The notes beneath the pieces are model-generated. The model had not been told where the DNA came from, ran no database searches, and saw only the letters and a list, made by a program, of their open reading frames with translations. This document shows positions 39,571 through 48,686 of a stretch of DNA of 48,686 nucleotides, piece after piece. Made by a program: the position numbers and the translations under genes. This stretch comes from Bacteroidota bacterium. Its GTDB lineage: Bacteria > Bacteroidota > Bacteroidia > Bacteroidales > FEN-979. The stretch spans positions 1 to 48,686 of the forward strand of contig JAPLDO010000228.1 in the NCBI GenBank assembly GCA_026391715.1. Direction: 5' to 3'. Every line of letters begins with the position of its first letter. Position 1 is the stretch's first letter.

Positions 39571-39926
39571 AAAAGTGAATATTTATTATTTTCATTCAGC
39601 AAATTTAATAACTCTGCGTAACTATGTCTCTTTCAAATGTTTTTCATAACAAAATAAAATAAAATCAGAGAGATAAACTAATATATGTTTGCAAATATTC
39701 GCATATTTCAATTAATATAATTTAGAATAAATAAAGCCGTGATAAGGAAACTATAATGAATATGAGACTTTGCCGTGTTATATTCCATAGCATGACAGAT
39801 ATTGGTTAGGTAAAATTATCGGAGCGCTATTGATGCGTCAGCTTGGCAGGAATAACCAGAAAAAAAAATTTCCCAACCGTTAGGAAGGGAAATATTTTCA
39901 AAACCAAAAAATAAGTATCAGGTACT
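39571..39926. other. Intergenic region between eno and the second giant gene
   Basis: This 356-bp region is AT-rich and non-coding. It contains the eno terminator at 39860-39892 and should contain the promoter of the second giant gene in 39571-39850. I looked for the Bacteroidota TTTG / TAnnTTTG promoter pair on the minus strand and found only partial matches with wrong spacing. Confidence 0.7.
39860..39892 (-). terminator. Rho-independent terminator of the eno / ribosomal operon
   Basis: The hairpin has arms TTTCCCAACC (39869-39878) and GGAAGGGAAA (39883-39892); the AA opposite AA step is an internal mismatch. A GTTA loop closes it, and on the minus strand it is followed by nine T residues (plus-strand A run 39860-39868). 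It lies 34 bp past the eno stop codon. Confidence 0.88.
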
Positions 39927-41219
<1,293 letters not shown>

Positions 41220-41226
41220 TTATTTT

Positions 41227-41700
41227 TTAGGAAACTTCTGGTGCGGTTTCATTCCCAGGTTTTTCTTCTTTCTTTTTCGCGCCAGATCTTTTGCGACGGG
41301 TTGACTTAGCTTTGCCATCATCTTTTGGTAAAAGCATGGCTTCGTTATAATCTACCAGTTCGATCAGACACATTTCTGCATTATCTCCGAAACGGTTTCC
41401 GGTTTTCAGAATTCTTGTATAACCTCCCGGACGTTCCATAATCTTTTTCGAAATTTCACGGAATAGCTCGGTAACAGCTTCCTTGCTTTGCAGATAACTG
41501 AATACTGTACGACGTGAATGGGTTGTATCATCCTTTGATTTTGTAATCAGAGGCTCAACATAGATGCGAAGCGCTTTGGCTTTGGCAACCGTAGTATGTA
41601 TCTTTTTATGAATGATCAGCGAGGCCGCCATGTTCGACAACATAGCTTTCCGGTGGGCGCTTTTTCTACCCAGATGATTAAATTTCTTTTGGTGTCTCAT
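41227..41700 (-). CDS. rplQ: 50S ribosomal protein L17
   Basis: L17 is a large-subunit protein near the exit tunnel. The start [20 protein letters not shown] and the segment [20 protein letters not shown] are diagnostic. At 157 residues it exceeds the core bacterial form by about 35 residues, owing to a Lys/Arg/Glu-rich tail ([19 protein letters not shown]) common in Bacteroidota. It lies 5 bp downstream of rpoA, the usual partner order of the alpha operon. Confidence 0.98.
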   Translation of the reverse strand: MRHQKKFNHLGRKSAHRKAMLSNMAASLIIHKKIHTTVAKAKALRIYVEPLITKSKDDTTHSRRTVFSYLQSKEAVTELFREISKKIMERPGGYTRILKTGNRFGDNAEMCLIELVDYNEAMLLPKDDGKAKSTRRKRSGAKKKEEKPGNETAPEVS

Positions 41701-41705
41701 CGCAA

Positions 41706-42698
41706 TTAATCCTTATCTAATTTATACTTCGTCGTATTCATACCAAATTCAAGCCCTTTGATTTTAACAAGCTCTTCAAGTTCGGTAAGTGATTTTTTCC
41801 CAAAGTTGCGGAATTTCAGGAGATCGTTTCTATTGAACGCTACCAGGTCGCCAAGATATTCTACATCAGCCGCTTTTAAACAATTAAGCGCTCGTACCGA
41901 CAGATCCATATCAACCAGTTTTGTTTTTAACAGTTGACGAATATGTAGCGAACTTTCATCAAATTCCTCTGTAACTGCTTTTTCTGCGGAATCGAGTGTG
42001 ATTTTCTCATCAGAAAAAAGCATAAAATGATGAATCAAAATTTTTGCCGCTTCCTTCAGTGCATTTTTAGGCTGAATGGAGCCATCAGTTAGAACTTCAA
42101 TTACAAGCTTTTCATAGTCAGTTTTTTGTTCAACCCTGAAATTCTCTACATTAAAGGTAACGTTTTTAATTGGAGTGTGAACAGAGTCAATAGCGATCCT
42201 TCCAAGCGATGAACTCAAAGTTTTGTTTTCTTCGGCAGGAACATAGCCCCTGCCTCTGTCAACGGATAGTTCAATAGATAATTTCACATTCGGCTCCATG
42301 CGACAAATTACCAATTCAGGATTCAAAACCGTGAAAACCGAAAGAAATTTGTTGATATCGCCAGCTTTGAACTCACTCTGTTGTGCAATAACAACATTAA
42401 CTTTTGCCGAGTTTTCCTGTTCAACCAGCTTTTTAAAGCGCACCTGTTTCAGATTCAGAATAAGTTCAGTTACATCCTCAATAACTCCCTTAATGGTGGA
42501 AAACTCCTGTTCCACACCTTCAATTTTCACGGAAGTGATAGCAAAACCCTCTAAGGAAGAAAGAAGAATTCTCCGCAGTGAATTTCCAATGGTCACACCA
42601 AAACCAGGCTCAAGTGGACGAAATTCAAAAACGCCTCGGCTTTCAGTGGTCTCCACCATAATCACCTTTTCAGGTTTCTGGAACGGTAATATTGCCAT
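41706..42698 (-). CDS. rpoA: DNA-directed RNA polymerase alpha subunit
   Basis: This is the alpha subunit, whose N-terminal domain dimerises to nucleate RNA polymerase assembly and whose C-terminal domain contacts upstream DNA and activators. The 330-residue product shows the N-terminal signature [32 protein letters not shown] and the [14 protein letters not shown] segment. The C-terminal domain has [19 protein letters not shown] with the final [16 protein letters not shown]. It sits between rpsD and rplQ as in the alpha operon. Confidence 0.98.
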   Translation of the reverse strand: MAILPFQKPEKVIMVETTESRGVFEFRPLEPGFGVTIGNSLRRILLSSLEGFAITSVKIEGVEQEFSTIKGVIEDVTELILNLKQVRFKKLVEQENSAKVNVVIAQQSEFKAGDINKFLSVFTVLNPELVICRMEPNVKLSIELSVDRGRGYVPAEENKTLSSSLGRIAIDSVHTPIKNVTFNVENFRVEQKTDYEKLVIEVLTDGSIQPKNALKEAAKILIHHFMLFSDEKITLDSAEKAVTEEFDESSLHIRQLLKTKLVDMDLSVRALNCLKAADVEYLGDLVAFNRNDLLKFRNFGKKSLTELEELVKIKGLEFGMNTTKYKLDKD

Positions 42699-42736
42699 AT
42701 TTTGATTTTTATTTGTTTATATACAATCCATTAATG

Positions 42737-43342
42737 TTATTTCGAATACAATTCGACGATCAACTGTTCCCTGATGTTTTCCGGGATTTGTTCACGCTCA
42801 GGATAGGTCATAAACTTTCCAACTTTCATTCCGCCATCCCATTCCAGCCAGGGGTATGGATTTCCACGACCGGAGAGGGAATTGATAATAACCTCCAGTG
42901 ATTTTGAACGTTCCCGAACCGCAACGATATCGCCCGGACGTAATTCCATGGATGGAATGTTGGCAATTTTTCCATTCACAAGAATATGCCGATGCCCAAT
43001 CAACTGACGAGCGCCGTCGCGTGTTGGAGAAATTCCAAGACGATAAACAACATTATCTAGTCGTGATTCGATCAACTGTAGCAATACTTCACCGGTGATA
43101 CCACCTTTACGCGAAGCTTTCAGAAAGATATTTTTAAATTGGCGTTCAAGAATGCCATAAGTATATTTTGCTTTCTGCTTCTCCATGAGCTGGGTGCCAT
43201 ACTCAGAAACCTTAGCTCTGCGCTTTGTCTGCCCATGCATCCCGGGAGGATAATTTTTCTTTTCATAACTTTTATCCGAACCGAAAATCGGATCTCTGAA
43301 CCTTCTTGCTATTCTTGTTTTCGGACCAATGTATCGTGCCAT
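42737..43342 (-). CDS. rpsD: 30S ribosomal protein S4
   Basis: S4 is a primary 16S rRNA-binding protein that nucleates 30S body assembly. The start at 43342 ([18 protein letters not shown]) fits the family; an in-frame ATG at 43399 would add 19 residues translated from the palindromic repeat region and is rejected. The 201-residue product contains the S4 domain [22 protein letters not shown] and ends [13 protein letters not shown]. The N-terminal zinc-binding cysteines of some S4 proteins are absent, so this is the cysteine-free form. Confidence 0.97.
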   Translation of the reverse strand: MARYIGPKTRIARRFRDPIFGSDKSYEKKNYPPGMHGQTKRRAKVSEYGTQLMEKQKAKYTYGILERQFKNIFLKASRKGGITGEVLLQLIESRLDNVVYRLGISPTRDGARQLIGHRHILVNGKIANIPSMELRPGDIVAVRERSKSLEVIINSLSGRGNPYPWLEWDGGMKVGKFMTYPEREQIPENIREQLIVELYSK

Positions 43343-43361
43343 CGCTATTTGTTTTTTTGTT

Positions 43362-43441
43362 GAGTCGCATTGCAATGCGTGTTTATTTTTGAGACGCATT
43401 GCAATGCGTCTCTATTTTTGAGACGCATTACAATGCGTCTC
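43362..43441. repeat. Three 29-bp tandem units carrying a palindrome, between rpsK and rpsD
   Basis: Units begin at 43362, 43391 and 43420, exactly 29 bp apart. Each is a 22-bp palindrome with arms GAGACGCATTG / CAATGCGTCTC followed by the 7-bp spacer TATTTTT (the third lacks the spacer). The middle copy is a perfect palindrome, the third differs at one central base and the first at a few outer bases. Each could form a hairpin in the mRNA between rpsK and rpsD. The pattern resembles REP-like intergenic palindromes. Confidence 0.93.
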
Positions 43442-43448
43442 AACCATA

Positions 43449-43838
43449 TTATACCCGCCGGCGTTTTGGAGGGCGGCAACCGTTATGAGGCAATGGGGTT
43501 ATATCAACAATCTCGGTTACTTCGATCCCCGCTGTATGTAATGTTCTTATTGCCGACTCGCGACCAGCCCCAGGCCCTTTAATAAAGACCTTTACCTTGC
43601 GAAGACCGAGGTCATAAGCAACCTTCGATGCATCCTGGGCAGCCATCTGGGCAGCATAAGGAGTATTTTTCTTGGATCCCTTAAAACCCATTTTTCCCGC
43701 CGAAGACCAGCTTACAACCTGGCCTGCATTGTTTGTAAGTGTCACAATAAGGTTGTTGAATGAAGCATTAACGTATGCTTTACCGATTGTGTCAACCTTT
43801 ACAACCCTTTTCTTTGAACTTTTTTCAGTCTTTGCCAT
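43449..43838 (-). CDS. rpsK: 30S ribosomal protein S11
   Basis: S11 lies in the 30S platform near the mRNA exit. The 129-residue product has [60 protein letters not shown] and the terminal [15 protein letters not shown], which identify it clearly. It lies between rpsM (26 bp upstream) and rpsD (106 bp downstream, with the palindromic 29-bp units in the gap). Confidence 0.98.
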   Translation of the reverse strand: MAKTEKSSKKRVVKVDTIGKAYVNASFNNLIVTLTNNAGQVVSWSSAGKMGFKGSKKNTPYAAQMAAQDASKVAYDLGLRKVKVFIKGPGAGRESAIRTLHTAGIEVTEIVDITPLPHNGCRPPKRRRV

Positions 43839-43864
43839 ATACCAAATTACTACGTTCTTAACGA

Positions 43865-44245
43865 TTAACCCTTCGTTGCTTTTTTCTTGTTGGCAACAGT
43901 TTTCTTCCTGCCTTTCCTGGTGCGGGCATTATTCTTGGTGCTTTGTCCACGCACAGGTAATCCCAATCGGTGGCGAATCCCCCGGTAAGAACCAATGTCC
44001 ATCAATCTCTTGATGTTCATCTGAACTTCGGAGCGCAGGGCGCCTTCAATTTTATAATTTTCGTTGATAACCGAACGGATTTTATTCTGCTCGTCATCAT
44101 TCCATTCCTGGACCTTTTTATTCCTGTCCACACCTGCCGTATCAAGGATTTTTTGAGCATTGCTTTTTCCAATACCAAAGATATAGGTAAGCCCGATTTC
44201 TCCCCGTTTATTCTTAGGTAAATCAATACCTGCAATTCTGGCCAT
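43865..44245 (-). CDS. rpsM: 30S ribosomal protein S13
   Basis: S13 contacts tRNA and the 50S subunit through intersubunit bridges. The 126-residue product opens [20 protein letters not shown] and carries the signature [20 protein letters not shown] followed by a basic tail ending KKKATKG. It is 28 bp downstream of rpmJ and precedes rpsK, the usual start of the alpha operon. Confidence 0.98.
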   Translation of the reverse strand: MARIAGIDLPKNKRGEIGLTYIFGIGKSNAQKILDTAGVDRNKKVQEWNDDEQNKIRSVINENYKIEGALRSEVQMNIKRLMDIGSYRGIRHRLGLPVRGQSTKNNARTRKGRKKTVANKKKATKG

Positions 44246-44273
44246 ATTAATCCGATTTTATGTTTATAAAGTC

Positions 44274-44390
44274 TTAACCTTGTCTTTGTTTGAACTTAGG
44301 ATTTTTTTTGTTTATGACATATAATTTGCCATTTCTGCGAACGATCTTGCAATCTGCCGATCTTTTCTTAATTGATGCTCTGACTTTCAT
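44274..44390 (-). CDS. rpmJ: 50S ribosomal protein L36
   Basis: This is a 38-codon gene translating as [38 protein letters not shown]. The start and end match L36, and the position between infA and rpsM is canonical. Three of the four zinc ligands of the classical form are replaced (Ser at 11, no Cys near 27, Phe in place of the His near 33), so this is a zinc-independent type. Confidence 0.97.
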   Translation of the reverse strand: MKVRASIKKRSADCKIVRRNGKLYVINKKNPKFKQRQG

Positions 44391-44408
44391 TCTATGTTAA
44401 CTTTATTT

Positions 44409-44627
44409 CTATTGATACCTGAAAGTAATTCTGCCTTTTGTCAAGTCATAAGGCGACATTTCAATTCGTACCCTGTCGCCGGGAAGTATTTTAATGTAAT
44501 GCATCCGCATTTTCCCTGAAATGTGTGCGGTAATAGTATGCCCGTTTTCCAGTTCTACCCGGAACATTGCGTTCCCCAAAGATTCGATGACAGTGCCATC
44601 CTGTTGAATTGACGATTGTTTTGCCAT
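44409..44627 (-). CDS. infA: Translation initiation factor IF-1
   Basis: IF-1 binds the ribosomal A site during initiation. The 72-residue product (start at 44627, [13 protein letters not shown]) has the OB-fold signature [40 protein letters not shown] and [13 protein letters not shown]. The ATG is one base downstream of the map stop codon, supporting this start over a longer in-frame ATG at 44705 that would overlap map. Confidence 0.98.
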   Translation of the reverse strand: MAKQSSIQQDGTVIESLGNAMFRVELENGHTITAHISGKMRMHYIKILPGDRVRIEMSPYDLTKGRITFRYQ

Positions 44628-44628
44628 A

Positions 44629-45423
44629 TTATATACTACTTGATCCAAGAACTTCTTCGATATACCGGAAGGTAGATAAAATATCAGGTTTTTCCTTCTG
44701 CACAACCACCGTCAATTCAAAATGTGCCGATGGCATTCTGTCTGCTGTCCTGATAGTCCACTTATCTGGTTCCTGAACTACCGACTTCACACCCATGTTG
44801 ATCATTGGTTCGATACATATTGTCAGTCCCGCCGCCAGCTTCATACCCGATCCCCTTTTTCCGTAATTGGGAATATCCGGTTTTTCGTGCAACTGACTGC
44901 CAATTCCATGTCCAACCAATTCTCTCACCACCGAATACCCAAAACTCTCAACATATTCCTGAACAGTGCCGCTGATGTCGCCAACACGTCGTCCCGCTAC
45001 AGCGAAATCAAGCGCTTTAAATAACGATGCTTTTGTACGGGTAAGCAGGTTTTTTACTTCAGCGCTAACCTCGCCTACTGTAAAAGTGTAGGCTGAATCG
45101 CCATAATACCCATTCTTCAAACATCCACAGTCAATCGAAACTATATCACCATTTTTAAGAACTCTATCTCCGGGAATCCCATGAACCACCTCCTCATTAA
45201 TTGAAATGCAGAGTGTTGCAGGAAACCCCCTGTAACCTTTAAAACCCGGTATCGCTCCTTCCCCCAGGATAAACTCTTCAGCTATTTGATCAAGCATTAT
45301 CGTTTTAATGCCAGGTTGTATTACTTTCGCCACCTCAGCAAGTGTTTTGCTGACAATGATGGCATTTTCTCTCATTAATTCAATCTCCTCTGCCGATTTT
45401 ACCGACATCTGCTTGTTGAACAT
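44629..45423 (-). CDS. map: Methionine aminopeptidase, type I
   Basis: Map removes the initiator methionine from nascent proteins. The 264-residue product shows the dinuclear metal ligands of the pita-bread fold: Asp98 and Asp109 (DIVSIDCG and YYGDSAYT), His172 (VGHGIG), Glu205 (CIEPM) and Glu236 (AHFELTVV), plus substrate His81 and His179. It sits in the common secY-map-infA order, 3 bp after the secY stop. A start at Met6 ([11 protein letters not shown]) is also possible. Confidence 0.97.
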   Translation of the reverse strand: MFNKQMSVKSAEEIELMRENAIIVSKTLAEVAKVIQPGIKTIMLDQIAEEFILGEGAIPGFKGYRGFPATLCISINEEVVHGIPGDRVLKNGDIVSIDCGCLKNGYYGDSAYTFTVGEVSAEVKNLLTRTKASLFKALDFAVAGRRVGDISGTVQEYVESFGYSVVRELVGHGIGSQLHEKPDIPNYGKRGSGMKLAAGLTICIEPMINMGVKSVVQEPDKWTIRTADRMPSAHFELTVVVQKEKPDILSTFRYIEEVLGSSSI

Positions 45424-45426
45424 GTT

Positions 45427-46797
45427 TTATTGTCCGCCAACTGCAAAAGAGGAACGTCCTTTAATTCTTCCCGATTTTGTAAGTCCATCATAATGACGCA
45501 TCAGCAAATGACTTTCAATTTGTTGCAAAGTATCGAGTACAACGCCCACCAGAATCAAAAGCGAAGTGCCTCCATAAAACTGGGCAAATTGTGAGGTTAC
45601 ACCCACCATCCTAACCAGTGCAGGCATAATTGCAACGAATCCAAGAAAAATTGATCCTGGGAGAGTAATCCGCGACATGACATCATCAATAAAGTCTGCT
45701 GTTTTCCTGCCTGGTTTAACGCCCGGAATAAATCCACCGTTTTTCTTCATATCCTCCGCCATTTGATTAGGATTAACCGTGATGGCAGTGTAAAAATAGG
45801 TAAAAAGAATGATAAGAATGAAAAAAGTCAGGTTATATGCAAAACCGTTAATGTCGGTAAAAACTCTCGCGATACCAGTTAGCGTTTCGTTACTGGCAAA
45901 CCCGGCAAGCGTTAGCGGAAGAAACATTATGGCTTGAGCAAAAATGATTGGCATTACGCCTGCGGCATTCACTTTTAAAGGGATATATTGTCTAACTCCC
46001 CCATATTGTTTATTTCCAACAATTCTTTTTGCATATTGAACAGGAATTTTCCGCGTACCTTGCACAAGAAGTATAGTAACAAGGATAACAAATACCAGAA
46101 AAGCAATTTCAACAACAAAGAAAACAAGCCCGCCGCCCTTCTGTTCCATTCTCGAAACCAACTCGCCAATCAGAGCAAAAGGCAATCGCGCAATAATACC
46201 AATCATGATGATTAAAGATATACCATTACCAATTCCTTTGTCGGTAATTCGCTCACCAAGCCACATTACAAACATTGAACCTGCGGTTAGTAAAATAATC
46301 GAAGAAATCCCAAAGAAGGAAAAAACCGAATGGTGAGTCATTGCCGCGCTAAACGGATAAATAGCTTCGGCTGGCAACTGCGATGCAAGATTTGCAATGT
46401 AAGCCGGAGACTGGAAAATAAGAATAACTACAGTAAGATATCGGGTCATCTGATTGATCTTTTTACGACCGCTCTCTCCTTCCTTCTGTAATTTTTGGAA
46501 ATAAGGGATAGCCATCCCAAGGAGCTGCATCACGATGGATGCAGAGATATACGGCATAATACCCAGCGCAAATATCGAGGCATTTGAAAAAGCGCCTCCT
46601 GAAAACATATTTAACAACCCAAGTAAACCTGAACTGGTTTGGTTTTGCAAGTTGGCAAGCATACTTGGATCGACTCCCGGAAGGGCAACATAAGAACCAA
46701 AACGATAGACCAGGATGATACCGATGGTATAAAGAATCCTTTTGCGAAGATCCTCAATCTTCCAGATGTTTCGAATGGTTTGAATCAGTTTTTTCAT
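45427..46797 (-). CDS. secY: Preprotein translocase subunit SecY
   Basis: SecY forms the protein-conducting channel of the Sec translocon in the inner membrane. The 456-residue product has about ten hydrophobic helices and conserved segments FGSYVALPGVDPS, SGGAFSNASIFALGIMPYIS, the ITDKGIGNGISLIIMIGI motif and GTRKIPVQYAKRIVG, ending in a cytoplasmic tail. It lies between rplO (10 bp upstream) and map. The signal peptides of the giant proteins would be exported through this channel before type IX secretion. Confidence 0.98.
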   Translation of the reverse strand: MKKLIQTIRNIWKIEDLRKRILYTIGIILVYRFGSYVALPGVDPSMLANLQNQTSSGLLGLLNMFSGGAFSNASIFALGIMPYISASIVMQLLGMAIPYFQKLQKEGESGRKKINQMTRYLTVVILIFQSPAYIANLASQLPAEAIYPFSAAMTHHSVFSFFGISSIILLTAGSMFVMWLGERITDKGIGNGISLIIMIGIIARLPFALIGELVSRMEQKGGGLVFFVVEIAFLVFVILVTILLVQGTRKIPVQYAKRIVGNKQYGGVRQYIPLKVNAAGVMPIIFAQAIMFLPLTLAGFASNETLTGIARVFTDINGFAYNLTFFILIILFTYFYTAITVNPNQMAEDMKKNGGFIPGVKPGRKTADFIDDVMSRITLPGSIFLGFVAIMPALVRMVGVTSQFAQFYGGTSLLILVGVVLDTLQQIESHLLMRHYDGLTKSGRIKGRSSFAVGGQ

Positions 46798-46807
46798 TCA
46801 AACAAGT

Positions 46808-47254
46808 TTAAAGTGTGTTAGCGACTCCACCTAATTCTTCAATAGCTTTTTTGGCTGTGGCTGAATAACCATGTACGGTAACATCGAGCTTTGCTTTCAG
46901 TTCTCCGCGGCCAAGGATCTTAATTCTGTCATTCTTCGAAGAACAACCGTTTTCCCTGAGAACCTCCAGGGTAATAACCGACAATCCTTTCTTTTCAGCA
47001 AGTTGCTGCAAAATGTCAAGATTGATTCCTTTATACTCTACACGGTTAAAGTTCTTGAATCCGAATTTTGGAACGCGCCGTACAAGCGACATTTGCCCGC
47101 CTTCATATCCAAGTTTTTTGGAATAACCCGAGCGTGACTTTGCCCCTTTATGACCACGAGTGGATGTACCACCATGACCTGAGCCTTGTCCCCTGCCAAT
47201 ACGTTTTTCCCTTTTTGTCGAACCTTTTGCCGGTTTAAGATTGCTTAAATCCAT
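46808..47254 (-). CDS. rplO: 50S ribosomal protein L15
   Basis: L15 is a late-assembling large-subunit protein. The 148-residue product has the N-terminal MDLSNLKPAKGSTKREKRIG, the glycine-rich segment GSGHGGTSTRGHKGAKSRSG, and the C-terminal VTVHGYSATAKKAIEELGG. It sits between rpmD and secY as in the standard spc operon. Confidence 0.98.
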   Translation of the reverse strand: MDLSNLKPAKGSTKREKRIGRGQGSGHGGTSTRGHKGAKSRSGYSKKLGYEGGQMSLVRRVPKFGFKNFNRVEYKGINLDILQQLAEKKGLSVITLEVLRENGCSSKNDRIKILGRGELKAKLDVTVHGYSATAKKAIEELGGVANTL

Positions 47255-47272
47255 TTCAGTATCGTTTTTCTG

Positions 47273-47455
47273 TTATTTTACTTCTACTACTGTAACCAGG
47301 TGAAGAACCTTATTCACCATACCCAGAATTTGAGGTGTGGCGGTATGTTCTACTGTGTGCCGAATTCGTTTCAGACCCAATGCAACAAGTGTGCGTTTTT
47401 GACGCAACGGTCTTCCGATGCCACTGCGAACCTGTGTGATTTTTATTTTTTCCAT
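47273..47455 (-). CDS. rpmD: 50S ribosomal protein L30
   Basis: This is a 60-residue L30 with the typical opening IKITQVRSGIGRPLRQKRTL and the segment ALGLKRIRHTVEHTATPQIL-GMVNKV. It lies between rpsE and rplO, 27 bp after the former, in canonical order. Confidence 0.97.
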   Translation of the reverse strand: MEKIKITQVRSGIGRPLRQKRTLVALGLKRIRHTVEHTATPQILGMVNKVLHLVTVVEVK

Positions 47456-47482
47456 TACAATGTCTATCCTTAAATAATTCAG

Positions 47483-48001
47483 CTAACCATTAAATACCTG
47501 ACTCAATTCAATTCCTCTGAGTTGCGCTATCGTGAAAGGGTCTCTCATTTTCATAAGAGCATTGATGGTTGCTTTCACTACGCTATGAGGATTTGACGAA
47601 CCTTTTGATTTTGCAAGTACATCTTTCACGCCAACACTTTCAAGAACAGCGCGCATAGCCCCACCGGCGATAACGCCTGTTCCAGGAGCGGCGGGTTTCA
47701 GATAGATAAGCGCACCACTGTACTTTCCAAGTTGATCATGAGGGATTGTTCCTTTTAAAATCGGCACCTTAATCAGATTTTTCTTGGCGTCATCAACACC
47801 CTTTGCAATTGCAGCAGTAACTTCCTTAGCCTTTCCGAGGCCGTAGCCAACAACGCCGTTTTCATTTCCCACCACCACAATAGCAGAAAAACTGAAAGTA
47901 CGGCCGCCCTTGGTTACTTTGGTCACACGCTGTATGCTTACCAGGCGATCTTTAAATTCGATTTCACTCGACTTTACTCTTTTTACATTAACGTTTGTCA
48001 T
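47483..48001 (-). CDS. rpsE: 30S ribosomal protein S5
   Basis: S5 supports translational accuracy and mRNA unwinding at the 30S entry site. The 172-residue product has the double-stranded-RNA-binding segment [19 protein letters not shown] and the signature [20 protein letters not shown]. It starts 7 bp after rplR and precedes rpmD. Confidence 0.98.
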   Translation of the reverse strand: MTNVNVKRVKSSEIEFKDRLVSIQRVTKVTKGGRTFSFSAIVVVGNENGVVGYGLGKAKEVTAAIAKGVDDAKKNLIKVPILKGTIPHDQLGKYSGALIYLKPAAPGTGVIAGGAMRAVLESVGVKDVLAKSKGSSNPHSVVKATINALMKMRDPFTIAQLRGIELSQVFNG

Positions 48002-48008
48002 ATCTTAC

Positions 48009-48371
48009 TTAGAATTTAAGGCCGCCTTCCCTTGCAGCATCGGCAAGAGTTTTCACCCTGCCATGATATAAATAACCATTACGATCAAAAACAACCTTTT
48101 CGATACCGGCTTGTAACGCTTTTTCAGCAACATGTTTTCCAACCAGTTTTGCAATTTCAGTTTTGGCGCCTTTAATATCTTTCATCCCTTTTTCCATGGA
48201 TGAAACAGCAACAAGCGTCTTTCCTGCCTGATCGTCAATAAGCTGCACATAAATAGCCTTACAGCTACGAAATACTGTCATGCGAGGCCTGTCAGGTGTC
48301 CCTTCTACGATTTTTCGTATCCTTTTTTTGATCCTGAACCTGCGAAATTCTTTTCTACTCTTAATAGCCAT
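48009..48371 (-). CDS. rplR: 50S ribosomal protein L18
   Basis: L18 binds 5S rRNA in the central protuberance. The 120-residue product starts [20 protein letters not shown] at 48371 and ends [18 protein letters not shown], both typical. An in-frame ATG at 48404 would add 11 residues read from the palindromic sequence upstream and is rejected. Confidence 0.97.
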   Translation of the reverse strand: MAIKSRKEFRRFRIKKRIRKIVEGTPDRPRMTVFRSCKAIYVQLIDDQAGKTLVAVSSMEKGMKDIKGAKTEIAKLVGKHVAEKALQAGIEKVVFDRNGYLYHGRVKTLADAAREGGLKF

Positions 48372-48392
48372 TTGATTTATTATTTGATTGTT

Positions 48393-48414
48393 GAGACGCG
48401 CCATGGCGCGCCTT
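48393..48414. repeat. Palindrome between rplF and rplR, related to the 29-bp units
   Basis: CGCG-CCATGG-CGCG at 48397-48410 is a perfect 14-bp palindrome. Its flank begins TTGAGACGCG, echoing the GAGACGC start of the palindromes at 43362-43441. It lies in the 53-bp gap between rplF and rplR. Confidence 0.75.
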
Positions 48415-48424
48415 TACGGTATTG

Positions 48425-48686
48425 TTATTGCCCTGCGGCTGACTTGCCAGCCTTCTTCTTAATCTCTTCGTTCTGGAAACGTATTCCTTTGCCCTTATAT
48501 GGCTCCGGGCGTCGGAAAGCGCGAATCTTGGCGGCAACCTGACCAAGAAGTTGTTTATCAATTGATTTCAAAATAATCGTATTGTTTTTTCCTTTCACGG
48601 CAGTCGTCTCAACCTTAACTTCATCCGGGAGGATCAACATAATATTATGCGAATATCCAAGTGCAAGCTCCAGTATCTGTCCGGTA
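48425..48686 (-). CDS. rplF: 50S ribosomal protein L6, C-terminal part only
   Basis: The C-terminal about 86 residues of L6 are present; the N-terminus lies beyond the right edge of the window. The visible sequence runs TGQILELALGYSHNIMLILP to the family signature IDKQLLGQVAAKIRAFRRPE followed by PYKGKGIRFQNEEIKKKAGK. The gene sits directly upstream of rplR, as expected for the spc operon. It is cut by the window, not by a mutation. Confidence 0.96.
   Translation of the reverse strand, partial: TGQILELALGYSHNIMLILPDEVKVETTAVKGKNNTIILKSIDKQLLGQVAAKIRAFRRPEPYKGKGIRFQNEEIKKKAGKSAAGQ

Noticed and set aside
39571-39850. Promoter of the second giant gene
   Set aside because: Candidates on the minus strand matched TAnnTTTG only with mismatches and wrong spacing to a TTTG element, so none is called.
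43343-43399. Longer rpsD start at 43399
   Set aside because: The extra 19 residues are read from the palindromic intergenic repeat and have no counterpart in S4; [10 protein letters not shown] at 43342 is the family start.
43362-43441. CRISPR-like short repeats
   Set aside because: There are only three units, the unit is palindromic and the intervening 7 bp is constant, so there are no unique spacers; no cas genes occur in the window.

Overview
The window looks like a chromosomal segment of a Bacteroidota (Bacteroidetes) bacterium. Evidence for this: two giant secreted proteins end in the type IX secretion system (T9SS) type B C-terminal domain typical of gliding-motility-associated proteins; the ribosomal-protein, secY, map, infA, rpoA, rplQ, eno gene order fits the phylum; and most starts lack a clear Shine-Dalgarno sequence. 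I cannot place it below phylum with confidence. The intact genes and two uninterrupted frames of more than 14 kb argue for a good-quality assembly.

Layout. Positions 1-5791 run on the plus strand. They hold a 13-copy heptanucleotide tract leading into a CHASE-PAS histidine kinase, then a GH13 amylase-family lipoprotein, a class III PLP aminotransferase, and aat (leucyl/phenylalanyl-tRNA-protein transferase), which overlaps the aminotransferase by four bases. Everything after 5791 is on the minus strand. Positions 5799-7668 hold tyrS with an exosortase-family membrane protease/transpeptidase starting one base after its stop codon. Positions 8120-39570 are almost entirely two giant genes of about 5,558 and 4,838 codons. 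Positions 39927-48686 hold the distal spc/alpha ribosomal operon read from right to left: rplF (partial), rplR, rpsE, rpmD, rplO, secY, map, infA, rpmJ, rpsM, rpsK, rpsD, rpoA, rplQ, then eno and a rho-independent terminator.

The giant genes are the notable content. Both encode a signal peptide, an N-terminal PKD-type region, long arrays of Ig-like domains, a PKD array and a T9SS type B sorting domain. Their N-terminal and C-terminal portions are collinear homologues. The middles differ and are built from tandem arrays with strikingly regular periods that I measured from landmark positions: 1,431 bp (a five-domain block duplicated), 267 bp x 5 and PKD triads of about 783 bp in the first, and 285 bp x 11 in the second. 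A further repeat family of about 86 residues, which I cannot name, occurs in both (9 and 7 contiguous copies). They are probably cell-surface or extracellular fibrous adhesins. No SprF/PorP-type partner gene and no T9SS machinery gene is seen in this window.

Other structural elements are a 29-bp tandem repeat carrying palindromes between rpsK and rpsD, a related palindrome between rplF and rplR, and a degenerate AT-rich 7-bp-period tract upstream of the first giant gene. No tRNA, rRNA, CRISPR array, insertion sequence or prophage was recognised.
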